A stretch of DNA of 64,000 nucleotides from Sulfobacillus thermotolerans (GTDB lineage Bacteria; Bacillota; Sulfobacillia; Sulfobacillales; Sulfobacillaceae): positions 2,542,001 to 2,606,000 of the forward strand of contig CP019454.1 of assembly GCA_002951815.1 (NCBI GenBank). The letters are read 5' to 3'. Positions 46,014 through 54,213 of this stretch are shown one piece after another. Numbering within the stretch: the stretch's first letter is position 1; each line of letters begins with the position of its first letter. The position numbers and the translations under genes are program-made. A model generated the notes under the pieces. That model searched no databases. It was not told the origin of the DNA and saw only the letters and a list, made by a program, of their open reading frames with translations.

Positions 46014-46391
46014 ATGAACCGTTCAATGGGAATAAAGCTAATCGCGAGTTCTGTCGCGTTAGTTTTGCTTACTATCATGGCTGGTGCTATGACAATACCC
46101 ACTCAGAGAAACCGTAATTGGAATATGGAAACCATCCACCTAATCCTAAATTCCCAAAATGTTGATGGTGGGTTTGGATTGTTAACCGATCAGCGGCCGG
46201 TGTCCTTATACGACACGTATTACAATTTATTGTTACTGCGAGCATTAAGAAAACGGATTCCCATGCGCAAACGGATGATATCCGCGTTGGCGAATCTGCA
46301 AAAACAGCCTGTACACCTTACGTCAAGGTCTCCCTTCTTAACTTATGATATCAAATCGGTTCAGATCGTCTTATTGGAGTCCCTTTCATAG
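46014..46391 (+). CDS. N-terminal part of an exported prenyltransferase-repeat-like protein
   Basis: 125 codons: a signal-anchor helix (about 8-28), then a repeat with NSQNVDGGFGLLTD, the DGGFG motif of prenyltransferase/squalene-cyclase alpha-alpha repeats. GGGGGAA precedes the ATG. The frame ends just where the next frame begins, so 46014-47694 most likely is one gene broken by a single indel near 46385. Confidence 0.55.
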   Translation: MNRSMGIKLIASSVALVLLTIMAGAMTIPTQRNRNWNMETIHLILNSQNVDGGFGLLTDQRPVSLYDTYYNLLLLRALRKRIPMRKRMISALANLQKQPVHLTSRSPFLTYDIKSVQIVLLESLS

Positions 46392-47694
46392 CGCTTTCCG
46401 CTCAAAGGTAGAGAAAGCCCTCAACTCTCTGCCGACAAGTCATGGATTGGTGGTGGACACGCAGGCTAAGGAACTGCCTGTATTTAGGGACCTTTTAATG
46501 ACTCAAGCATATGCAACCATCTCCCGAGATTTGTTATTACCTGTACGGCTAAATATTGACCAATCATGGCTATTGGGTATTTTGAGTCATCCGATGTATC
46601 AAAATGATCCATACCTGCCGTCGGCGTATGCATCGTTCGCAGCGATCGAGCCTGACTCGAAGGGGCCAGTGAACACAATGCTCCATCAAGTCGTGGTTCA
46701 ACAACACGTAACCAACACGTTTTCTAAATCCTTAGGTAGCGTTCCGCAGGTCTTAATCGCCATCTCATGGGCTACCCTCCTGCGAGACGAGTCGATACCT
46801 TTCCGCAAAACAACGGCGTTCACACGATCGTTGAAACACCTCGCCACTGAAACAGGGGGATATAACATATTCTCGAATGTCGTCATGGACCCTCAGATAA
46901 CGTATCAATTGCGAACTTTGTTCAATCTCCAATCAGGAATGCGTAAGGTACCCCAAGACATTATAAGATCTCAACTACCTGGAGGACTTTTCGGTTGGAA
47001 CGGTCCAGCTCCTTCCGATCCTATGGACAGTTACTGGGCTCTCCGAATTGTGCAGGCTCTAAACGATCCCATCCCTATTTCACTGCGCCGGTATTTTGAG
47101 GAATATAAGTTGCCTATTGATACCCAAGGGGCCATCACGGACGCCTTGTATTGGAATGACGCACGTAAATTGCTAAAATTATCATTGGCTCCTCAATCAC
47201 TAGCACGCGTTACTGGGTTGACGAATAAACTGATACGACTTCGCATATTCTCGCTAAGTTCCGCTACATATCAGATAGCGAGAAAAGATTTGAAGTCCTC
47301 CGTGGCCCTATTAGCAATGCCGAATCACCTGGCATTACAGAACATTTTCTTGATACTCAGGTCAGTTAACGCGTTACATTATCCTTTACCTACGACGCTA
47401 AAAATGCGAGTGGTGTCCTTTATCCAAGGCTTGCAAAAACCGGATGGAGGCTATGGTCCGCCGATGCTGAATACCGGAGACCTACAAGATACGTATTATT
47501 GTGCAGCAACTCTTAGAGATTTAGGTTCCAAACCCCGAAACACTAAAGGGTTGCTGTTATTTCTTCGCACTCAACAGAACCGCTATGGAGGATATGCAGC
47601 TTCGGGGGCCGGTAGCCCCAGTGAGTTGTCAAATACGTTCTATGGTGTTGAAACGCAGTTGATGTTGTCGCATCACAACAAAGGGGTACGATAA
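46345..47694 (+). CDS. C-terminal part of the exported prenyltransferase-repeat-like protein
   Basis: 449 codons, no ribosome-binding site of its own. Helical repeats run throughout, with a second clear motif QKPDGGYGPP near residue 370 and LQDTYYCAATLRDLG after it. Such alpha/alpha toroids occur in cyclases, prenyltransferases and carbohydrate enzymes, but no catalytic DxDD or zinc site is visible. It precedes a lipoprotein gene by two bases. Part of its 3' end is duplicated and decayed at 48.5 kb. Confidence 0.55.
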   Translation: MISNRFRSSYWSPFHSAFRSKVEKALNSLPTSHGLVVDTQAKELPVFRDLLMTQAYATISRDLLLPVRLNIDQSWLLGILSHPMYQNDPYLPSAYASFAAIEPDSKGPVNTMLHQVVVQQHVTNTFSKSLGSVPQVLIAISWATLLRDESIPFRKTTAFTRSLKHLATETGGYNIFSNVVMDPQITYQLRTLFNLQSGMRKVPQDIIRSQLPGGLFGWNGPAPSDPMDSYWALRIVQALNDPIPISLRRYFEEYKLPIDTQGAITDALYWNDARKLLKLSLAPQSLARVTGLTNKLIRLRIFSLSSATYQIARKDLKSSVALLAMPNHLALQNIFLILRSVNALHYPLPTTLKMRVVSFIQGLQKPDGGYGPPMLNTGDLQDTYYCAATLRDLGSKPRNTKGLLLFLRTQQNRYGGYAASGAGSPSELSNTFYGVETQLMLSHHNKGVR

Positions 47695-47696
47695 CC

Positions 47697-48140
47697 ATGA
47701 CATACTTTATACGCTTTTCACTACTTGGGCTTTTTTTCGCTGGACTAGTGGCAGGATGCGGAATGCAAGCCGCCGAGGTAGCTGCATCCCCGTCAAGTGT
47801 TATTGCGACACGGGTAGACCAGCAAGACATGAAATCGTGGCAAGTCCAACTCATTCCAACGCCTCTCATGTTTCAAGCTACGTATTTGGGCCGACAAGCC
47901 ATCAATCCGGCGATGACCATTTATACTAAAAAGACTCCCCAATCCAGCTGGCATTACGTACTATCTAGTTCATCGCATTCGAAACTTACTCACGATGGGC
48001 GGCCACTTGTCGTGAAGTGGCCGGAAAATACACCGCAGCTTTATGGCAGAATAAAAGTCGTTTTACGTTGGTACGTAGAGGGACAACAACACATTGGATA
48101 CGTGGTATATAACATAAAATCATCAACAAATCAATCCTAA
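47697..48140 (+). CDS. Small lipoprotein
   Basis: 147 residues. Signal peptide with lipobox VAGC (Cys near residue 21), then a beta-rich outer domain. AAAGGGG lies 12 bases before the ATG, and the ATG is two bases after the preceding stop, so it belongs with the repeat protein. Its 5' end was copied to 48.8 kb. No family recognised. Confidence 0.65.
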   Translation: MTYFIRFSLLGLFFAGLVAGCGMQAAEVAASPSSVIATRVDQQDMKSWQVQLIPTPLMFQATYLGRQAINPAMTIYTKKTPQSSWHYVLSSSSHSKLTHDGRPLVVKWPENTPQLYGRIKVVLRWYVEGQQHIGYVVYNIKSSTNQS

Positions 48141-48503
48141 ATACACCACCAAGGATTTGTCGGTTTGTGAGGTTGTGCAGCTTGCAAATTTAATCTATTG
48201 CCATTTTCGTTCCATTGCTACAGAAACCCCATATTCATGCGATGAGACCCATCCAGTAACGGGTGAGTGCGAGCCCTCAACATAGCGCTGCAAGATTTCT
48301 AGTTTTTCGGGTTCAGTGTAGAAAAGACGATAGATCAGGATTTTGAGAGCGTTGCATACTGATCTGCTAGCCAAACTCTTTCATATGACTGTTGGTAACA
48401 GGCCGTAGAACCCGCTGGGATATTTCCCCGTCTACACCTTAATAACTCTACTAATCACACGTTGTAACAGAACTTTTGTTGCTACTTAGGATAATAAACG
48501 CAG
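48141..48503 (-). other. Non-coding stretch with an unassigned coding-like fragment
   Basis: Within this stretch a minus-strand frame (about 48195-48377) reads ALKILIYRLFYTEPEKLE and then GWVSSHEYGVSVAMERKW before a TAG. It has no start. It looks like the tail of a lost gene of unknown family. Nothing else is supported. Confidence 0.35.
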
Positions 48504-48925
48504 CCTTTACCTACGACGCTAATTCTTTCTCCAAGGCTTGAAAAAAACTAAATGGAGGCTATCGTCCGCGAATGCTAGATACCGCAGACCTATAAGATGC
48601 GTATTATAGTGTTGTAAGACTTATAGATTTAGGATCCCAAGCCCGAAACACTAGAGGGTTGCTGTTATTTCTTCGCACGCACCAGAACCGCCATGAAGGT
48701 ATGCAGCTTTGGATGTCGTTAGGCCCAGTGATTGGTGGTCAAATACGGCCTATGGCGTTGAAACGCAGTTGAGTTTGTCGCATAACACCAAAGGAGCACG
48801 ATAACCGTGACAAACTTTATACGCTTTTCACTACTTGGGCTTTGTTTCGGTGGACTAGTAGCAGCATGCGTGCATGGATCCTCGTCAAGTGTTATTGCGA
48901 CACGGGTGAACCAGCAAGACATGGA
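48504..48925 (+). repeat. Decayed tandem duplicate of 47383-47834
   Basis: This block follows the end of the prenyltransferase-repeat gene and the beginning of the lipoprotein gene at 47383-47834 almost base for base in places (for example the GGGTTGCTGTTATTTCTTCG stretch), including the intergenic ribosome-binding region. Substitutions and small indels have introduced stops, so neither gene copy is functional. Confidence 0.75.
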
Positions 48926-48948
48926 TGGTGAAAATCATTAAAACGGCA

Positions 48949-49085
48949 CTACCGTCGGCTTTTAGTGCCTCGTGATGCCTGCTCAAGCACCAACCCGGGA
49001 TTATCGTTCTCCGACATAACGAGAGCCATTTGATTTTTACCTATGACCAGATCATCATACGCCGTTTGGAATTGTGAGTCTGCTG
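48949..49085 (-). pseudogene. Unassigned C-terminal gene fragment
   Basis: A minus-strand frame after a TGA reads QFQTAYDDLVIGKNQ and ENDNPGLVLEQASRGTKS before a TAG at 48949. The composition is coding-like, but no start and no recognised family. Confidence 0.3.
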
Positions 49086-49193
49086 ATCACAAAGGAGGTC
49101 GCCCACGAAGCATTCGAGCTTTAGGCGTAGCATGTGAGCGATAGGTAGTTTTATGTCGATCCAAATACCAATCGACCATCATATTGGCCTCTT

Positions 49194-49243
49194 AGAAAAG
49201 AGTATCTCAATTCGCTGGGATCATAATTAAGATACTCTTTTCT
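49194..49243. terminator. Perfect 14-bp inverted repeat with long loop
   Basis: AGAAAAGAGTATCT pairs with AGATACTCTTTTCT around a 22-base loop, just beyond the DUF488 stop. Read on the minus strand it ends in CTTTTCT and can terminate the DUF488 operon. It also marks the right edge of the relic-rich island. Confidence 0.55.
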
Positions 49244-49246
49244 TCA

Positions 49247-49621
49247 TCAGTCGACTCTCGATCTATCTCCCATGGTTTGAAGAAAGTCACGGAGAATGGG
49301 TGCCTGACTGTGGTCCACATCGCGGCTCGCCGTGACAAGGACAATGGGGTTCGTCTGCCACAGCGTCAGTAATGTCTCCCAGCCGGGAGATCCTATGAGT
49401 TCTGTCAGTTCTTTCCAATACTGTTCCCGAAAAGCCGCATAGCGCTCAGGATTGTGCCCGTACCCTTGTCGCAGGCGAGTACTCGGCGCAAGATCCTTGA
49501 GCCAGGTTTCCCAAAGGACATCGGTTTTGTGGATCCCCCGCGGCCACAACCGGTCTACTAAGATGCGGTGACCCTTACCGGCCTCGACTGTTCCAATCCT
49601 TGCCACACCTATCGAATTCAC
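49247..49621 (-). CDS. DUF488-family protein
   Basis: 124 residues. RLWPRGIHK near residue 25, LKDLAPSTRLRQGYGHNPERY near 41 and VLVTASRD near 95 are the conserved DUF488 features. The start is GTG at 49621 with AGGGGCG upstream. It follows the multi-pass membrane protein gene on the same strand and may belong to the Fnr-controlled operon. Biochemical function unknown. Confidence 0.82.
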   Translation of the reverse strand: MNSIGVARIGTVEAGKGHRILVDRLWPRGIHKTDVLWETWLKDLAPSTRLRQGYGHNPERYAAFREQYWKELTELIGSPGWETLLTLWQTNPIVLVTASRDVDHSQAPILRDFLQTMGDRSRVD

Positions 49622-49776
49622 ACACGCCCCTCCCTTATCCTCGTACCAGAAAGTTTACTAGCGTCGGGCCTCCTGAGCGAGAAAGACCTCCAAACCACAG
49701 CGTCCGACGGATGCGAATAACTGCCACGACCGGGACCAGGGAATCCGACTGAGACTGCTTCCCCTTCCTTTTCCCC

Positions 49777-51057
49777 TTATTGCGAACGTCGATGAGGGCC
49801 TGCTACCGCAAGGACACCAGCAACGATCCACCCGATCCAAGCCAGTGCCTCGGTCCATGAGCCCCAGTTAATCACGCGGCTTACTCCGAGCAAAGCGCCC
49901 AACACCACTCCGCCTACACCCAATGTCGCCATAATCCCCAGCGGATAAGCCCACCACGGTCGCCAAATATCATCGAGTCGAGGCATTTTGCCGCGATTGT
50001 GAACATGGGCGTAGCGATGGAGCCAGACGAGAAACGGGATGAGTTTCTGACTAAACATGATAAAGTTCAAGCCCACCCAGCCTAGACTGTATGCTAGTAA
50101 TGCCCCAATCCACCAAAAGTTGTTGCCCGTTATCACCGCGACCGTTCCCATACCTTCAAAAATCACGAGAAAGGCCGTAGCCGGAACTGCCGTGAATAGG
50201 ACGGGTTGCTTCACCAGTTTCCGATCAAAAAGCCCAGCACGCACGACATCAGCAATGTATCCGCCGACCGCACCGATCTGCACCACCCATCCGATTCCCA
50301 CCAGAACACGGTTGTTCACGAGATGCCCAAGAATCAAGCCAAAGATGGCCATATTACCACTAAGCCATGTTACCAGCCAATAGCGTGGTTCGCGATGTCG
50401 TGGGCCAAACATCGCCCACAACCGAAGACTTGCCCCGGCAACAATAAAACCAAACCATCCCCCCAAGGCCAAGGTCAGGTGCACAGGGATCTGGGCATCC
50501 ATATCCGGTCCCCCCACATACCCCCACACCAAAAGCGCCCCCCAAATAACCACCAGAGCTAAATAGACCTCTCCACTCGTCACATAGAGGGTGGTAATGT
50601 TCCATGTCGTCCGCCGGCGAAATCGTCCCGCCATGTTCGCCAGAAAAGCTCCAATACCGACGACCAATCCGACACCGCCTGCAACAATCCAGACAAAGTG
50701 ATTGCCCGCCATGCCCGTCACAAAACACGAAACCCCCGCCACATAGAAAGCCCATTGGACCCAAGCGCGCCAAGCGGGTACCGGGTCACAGTTCAACAAC
50801 ACCGACGTCAATTGGTACAGCGCCCCCATCATTACCATCGTAAAGCCAGCAAGCGTAAAGAGATGTACGACGGCAATAACGGAACCAGTCCCTACCTGAC
50901 CGTGAACAAGACGTCTGCTCTCTCGAGCCAAACGCCACAGGCCTACGAGAATTCCCAAGACTCCGGTTCCCCAGAACAGTAAAGGAACCCCTAAGGCGGT
51001 TGTCCTATCGGTATAGACACGGCCCACTGTCAGTCGTGCATGGTGAGTAAACATCAT
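49777..51057 (-). CDS. Multi-pass membrane protein with conserved histidines, NnrS/heme-copper-like (paralog A)
   Basis: 426 residues and about twelve helices. Conserved histidine positions include VHLFTLAGFTMVMMGALYQ (near 65), VHLTLALGGWFGF (near 197) and LVWLHRYAHVHNRGKMPR near 345, which align with the protein at 57046. Such histidines could bind heme or copper, and similar membrane proteins occur with DUF2249 in nitrogen-oxide stress loci; both points are inference. It is 11 bases after the DUF2249 gene, in the operon with an Fnr-type site upstream. Confidence 0.65.
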   Translation of the reverse strand: MMFTHHARLTVGRVYTDRTTALGVPLLFWGTGVLGILVGLWRLARESRRLVHGQVGTGSVIAVVHLFTLAGFTMVMMGALYQLTSVLLNCDPVPAWRAWVQWAFYVAGVSCFVTGMAGNHFVWIVAGGVGLVVGIGAFLANMAGRFRRRTTWNITTLYVTSGEVYLALVVIWGALLVWGYVGGPDMDAQIPVHLTLALGGWFGFIVAGASLRLWAMFGPRHREPRYWLVTWLSGNMAIFGLILGHLVNNRVLVGIGWVVQIGAVGGYIADVVRAGLFDRKLVKQPVLFTAVPATAFLVIFEGMGTVAVITGNNFWWIGALLAYSLGWVGLNFIMFSQKLIPFLVWLHRYAHVHNRGKMPRLDDIWRPWWAYPLGIMATLGVGGVVLGALLGVSRVINWGSWTEALAWIGWIVAGVLAVAGPHRRSQ

Positions 51058-51068
51058 CGAGCCCGCCT

Positions 51069-51572
51069 TTAGTGGGTCTTTAAAATACGCACAATGGCCG
51101 AGCCATCATCTAGAGCCTGGGTTTCATATGGGTACCCTTGATCATCCAGCTCCGACAGCAAAAACACAGGAACACGATCGTTGTGGATCACCAGCACCGA
51201 TCCGGCGGGCAACTCTTCTAGTTTTGCCAGTGTCCGCTGCATTGGCTCGGGCGGCACCAACTCCCGGTTATCAAGAAATGTCTCAGCACCTTGAATAACC
51301 ACAGGCTCGGATGAGGACCGACCTTCTTGGGATGGGTTCTGACCAACGTCTTGCCCGGCCGTAAATGTGGTCACTAGGATCCTTCCGATCTTCTCCTGAG
51401 TGACTGTATAGCCTCGTCGCCGCATCTGTGAAATGAGAGGACGGGGCTGAAAGGTTGATTTGACAATGAGCGTCTGCCCTGGTTTGAGTGCATTCACCGT
51501 CTGCATCATATGACTAAACAAGGATAAACCCTGTTTGAGGATGCTTTTCACTTCCACCACCACAGGTTCCAT
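51069..51572 (-). CDS. Tandem DUF2249 protein
   Basis: About 167 residues with two TusA-like domains. The C-terminal one (about 95-165) has DNRELVPPEPMQRTLAKLEE and DDGSAIVRILK, the DUF2249 pattern; the N-terminal one is a divergent copy. The second of two ATGs (51572) has better spacing to AAGGAGG. First gene of the operon below the Crp/Fnr-type site at 51645. DUF2249 proteins occur with nitrogen-oxide and anaerobic-respiration genes. Confidence 0.78.
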   Translation of the reverse strand: MEPVVVEVKSILKQGLSLFSHMMQTVNALKPGQTLIVKSTFQPRPLISQMRRRGYTVTQEKIGRILVTTFTAGQDVGQNPSQEGRSSSEPVVIQGAETFLDNRELVPPEPMQRTLAKLEELPAGSVLVIHNDRVPVFLLSELDDQGYPYETQALDDGSAIVRILKTH

Positions 51573-51618
51573 CATGGACCTCCTTGCTTATTATGACTTT
51601 CGCACTGCCATTAAGCCT

Positions 51619-51660
51619 AGTTTAGAGTTTTCCCTGCCTGTTATCGTGATATTGATCACA
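51619..51660 (-). promoter_or_regulatory. Crp/Fnr-type site and -10 for the DUF2249 operon
   Basis: GTGA-TATTGA-TCAC (51646-51659, centre 51652.5) is followed on the minus strand by TAAACT (51624-51619). The centre lies 28.5 bp before the first base of the -10, consistent with a class II activator position near -41. Confidence 0.65.
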
Positions 51661-51682
51661 GAGGGGATAACACTAAGGGCCC

Positions 51683-51892
51683 TCATTCACTGAAATACAC
51701 GAATATCTCCGGATAAGGTGATGACTGCGCAAAGCTCACTGCGCACGACGAGACCACATCCTGGCCCAACTCGCGGTAATCGATCTCAAATCTGTTGTAA
51801 GGGTTGCTTTTGACAACCCCTTGATTTCCCACCACCTTTACGCCTTCACATCTTGACATTTTTCGGGAATCACGATTGCATTTGTCCAGCAA
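51683..51892 (-). CDS. Doubtful small ORF between divergent operons
   Basis: A 69-codon frame, with a coding-like second half (SNPYNRFEIDYRELGQDVV). No ribosome-binding site before its TTG or the ATG at 51859. It lies in the region between two Fnr-type promoters. May not be a gene. Confidence 0.3.
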   Translation of the reverse strand: MLDKCNRDSRKMSRCEGVKVVGNQGVVKSNPYNRFEIDYRELGQDVVSSCAVSFAQSSPYPEIFVYFSE

Positions 51893-51941
51893 TGTATGGT
51901 GAGTCGATGCGCATTCCAGCTTAACGGCTTGTTATGCCGAG

Positions 51942-51984
51942 TGTGATAAGGCTCACATTGTCACGCACTGGTTCGTAGTACAAT
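51942..51984 (+). promoter_or_regulatory. Crp/Fnr-type site and -10 for the cyclodeaminase gene
   Basis: TGTGA-TAAGGC-TCACA (51942-51957) is a perfect consensus; TACAAT follows at 51979-51984, 29.5 bp from the centre. This is class II (-41.5) geometry. Confidence 0.8.
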
Positions 51985-52019
51985 AGCATTGTTAATCGGA
52001 AGGAGCCGAGGGGCCGGGA

Positions 52020-52181
52020 ATGGAGCCTCCCACCCACTGGCGTACATTATCACATTACCAACCTTTGAGGCGGGCGTTACTGCGAAAAAAGAAAAGACCG
52101 GATTTGAGTGTGGGGGGCCTAACTGGTGGCATTAAAAGATTGGACTGTCGAGGAATTCCTCCAGCGAACCGCATTTCCTAG
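52020..52181 (+). CDS. Possible small leader ORF before the cyclodeaminase
   Basis: 53 codons from an ATG with GAGGGG upstream, basic N-terminal half (LRRALLRKKKRPDL), overlapping the cyclodeaminase start in another frame. Located just inside the transcript of the Fnr-type promoter. Unknown family; may be chance. Confidence 0.3.
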   Translation: MEPPTHWRTLSHYQPLRRALLRKKKRPDLSVGGLTGGIKRLDCRGIPPANRIS

Positions 52182-52680
52182 CCCTGCATGGGCTGGTGGC
52201 AGTGCCGGAGCCGTGGCTGCTGCCGTGGCCACAGCTTTAACGAGCAAAATAGCGGCAATTTCACAGCTCGACTATCCCGATACACTGGATGACCCTGAAC
52301 AATTCCTGATTCTTGCTGAACGGGACATGCAAGGCTACCGCCAGTTGCAAAATGACCGTGCCAACCCGCAAGCCTTGCCAAAAAGTCTTAAGGCGTCCTT
52401 AGCGGTATCATCGGCCATTCTTACGCTGTGCATTGAAGGAGCTTATGTGGTCGGTGCTTTATTACCACGTGTGAAGCCTGTGATGCGGCCCGACTTATTG
52501 GTTGCGGCTCAACTCTATTACTCTGGGGCATTTAGCGCATGGATCAATATGCAATCTAATTTAGGTGCCGTGGGATCGGCTATCCCCGATATTGTAGCCC
52601 AACAACAAAATCAGCTAGAGCGGCTGCGTTGCTCTATTGATACATGGGTCCAACAATGCACCCTCCGTGAATCTATTTAG
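52126..52680 (+). CDS. Formiminotransferase-cyclodeaminase/methenyl-THF cyclohydrolase-like protein
   Basis: 184 residues. FLQRTAFPSPAWAGGSAGAVAAAVATALTS-type N-terminus is the signature of the FTCD C-terminal/FchA family, which handles 5,10-methenyl- or 5-formimino-tetrahydrofolate. Start is GTG 52126 with a G-rich stretch upstream. The promoter carries an Fnr-type site at about -41.5, so it is probably induced without oxygen or under nitrogen-oxide stress. It could work with the fhs product of this window in one-carbon folate flow. Confidence 0.75.
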   Translation: MALKDWTVEEFLQRTAFPSPAWAGGSAGAVAAAVATALTSKIAAISQLDYPDTLDDPEQFLILAERDMQGYRQLQNDRANPQALPKSLKASLAVSSAILTLCIEGAYVVGALLPRVKPVMRPDLLVAAQLYYSGAFSAWINMQSNLGAVGSAIPDIVAQQQNQLERLRCSIDTWVQQCTLRESI

Positions 52681-52904
52681 TTTCCCTGCTCGCGCGCTGA
52701 ATAACCACCGGTCTGACCCATTCCATTGCCGAGAGAAGCTTTCTCAAGTTTTGACGGCATTAGGAATATAAGGCGAGAACGGCGCGGTAGATGGCAGTCG
52801 TAAACGATCCATAGAGTCCGTCGAGCAAGACGTATGCGGTTTGTCGATCCATCCAGGAAAAACTACCATCTCACCGTTCTGATGGACTTATCCAAGTCTG
52901 ATCA
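52681..52904. other. Spacer, no gene
   Basis: No gene or repeat recognised in this stretch before the right end of the IS607 element. Confidence 0.35.
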
Positions 52905-53045
52905 TCGTTAATCAATTGATCAACCGGAGCCACCTTCCTGTGTCATCATGCCACCGCTTCTTAGGGCCATTGGCCGGTCGTCCACGGGCGGGCACTCCAC
53001 AGGCTGTCACCGAGCAGGTCTGCCGTCAGGCAGACACGGGTGAGG
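52905..53045 (-). ncRNA. Candidate omega (reRNA) region of the IS607 element
   Basis: TnpB nucleases use an RNA made from the 3' end of their gene and the right end of the element. Here the minus strand after the tnpB stop has a stable 7-bp hairpin (GTCTGCC-TGAC-GGCAGAC) and further GC-rich dyads before TTGATCAATTGATTAAC. Boundaries are guesses; the guide would be the sequence just outside. Confidence 0.4.
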
Positions 53046-54213
53046 AGCTCCTCACCGAACTCTCGGCCACGGTTCGCAAATTGATCGCCGCATTGATGTC
53101 GCGGTCGTGGTGTGTGTGACATTCTGGGCACGTCCACTCCCGCATAGCGAGCGGCATTTTCGGCATTTTGTATCCACACGCGGAACACGTTTTGCTGCTC
53201 GGATACCAACGGCTCACGATGACCACCGTTTTCCCGCATTGGGCCGCTTTGTATGCGAGTTGCCGACGGAATTCCCCAAAGCCCATATCAGCAATCGCCC
53301 GGGCGAGAGGATGATTTTTGAGCATCCCGGCGACGTTCAGGTCCTCGATGGCCATGACATCGAAGCGCTGCACAAGATCGGTGGTCAGTTGGTGTAACGC
53401 ATCCGCCCGGAGATTCGCAATCCGCGCATGGCGTCGGGCCATGCGCCGCTGCGTCTTTCGCATATTCTGGGACAAGGGCATGGGCATCCCTTTCGGGGTG
53501 GGCTGGCCGGGCTGAAGCCCGGCGCGGACTTTGGCGACTTCCATCTGGCGACTGAATTGTTTCGATAACCGACGAAGCTGTGCCAAGGCGTCCGCATAGG
53601 CTTTCGGTCCCACGATCTTCTCTCCGGTCGAGAGCGTCGCCAACGCCGACACGCCCAAATCCACGCCGACTACCGCTTGGCGTTCGCGGCGGACACTGGG
53701 GGGATCGGGAAGTTCGACGGTGACGCTCAAAAACCAGCGATCAGCGGTCCGCGACACGGTGCCTGCTACCACTGTGCCGAGAAATCGCAACGGTTCGTGC
53801 ATGCGCACCCAGCCTAATTTGGGAATATGCACTTTTTGCCCTTTGACCGTGAATGGGTCGTTGGTGAGCGTAAAGCTGTCGTGTCGGCCCTTTTTCTTAA
53901 ACGTGGGATACTCGGCGATCCCCGCAAAGAAATTCTTGAACGCTTGACCCAAGTGCATAATCGCCATCTGGGGGGCGTTCTTGGTAACCTCCAGCATCCA
54001 GGGGAAGGCGGCGCGCTTGAGTGCATTGAGTTGACGCCGCAGAGCGGCTTCGGTCGGCTTGGGCAACGTAGGATCGGCTTTCCATGCGTCGAACTGTTGT
54101 TGCCACTGATCCAAGGCCCCATTGTACGCGAAACGGGCCGTCCCGGCGGCCTTGCGGAAATACGTCTCTTGAACGTTATTCGGGTCGAGCGCAATCTTAT
54201 GGGCCAGAATCAT
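53026..54213 (-). CDS. tnpB: TnpB RNA-guided nuclease of an IS607-type element
   Basis: 395 residues, full length. RuvC-like catalytic residues are Asp185 (VGVDLGV), Glu290 (AIEDLNV) and Asp372 (DRDINAA). The zinc finger is Cys343/Cys346 and Cys362/Cys365. It overlaps tnpA by four bases. TnpB cuts DNA guided by an RNA from the element's end, helping the element persist. All key residues are intact, so it may be active. Confidence 0.93.
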   Translation of the reverse strand: MILAHKIALDPNNVQETYFRKAAGTARFAYNGALDQWQQQFDAWKADPTLPKPTEAALRRQLNALKRAAFPWMLEVTKNAPQMAIMHLGQAFKNFFAGIAEYPTFKKKGRHDSFTLTNDPFTVKGQKVHIPKLGWVRMHEPLRFLGTVVAGTVSRTADRWFLSVTVELPDPPSVRRERQAVVGVDLGVSALATLSTGEKIVGPKAYADALAQLRRLSKQFSRQMEVAKVRAGLQPGQPTPKGMPMPLSQNMRKTQRRMARRHARIANLRADALHQLTTDLVQRFDVMAIEDLNVAGMLKNHPLARAIADMGFGEFRRQLAYKAAQCGKTVVIVSRWYPSSKTCSACGYKMPKMPLAMREWTCPECHTHHDRDINAAINLRTVAESSVRSSSPVSA

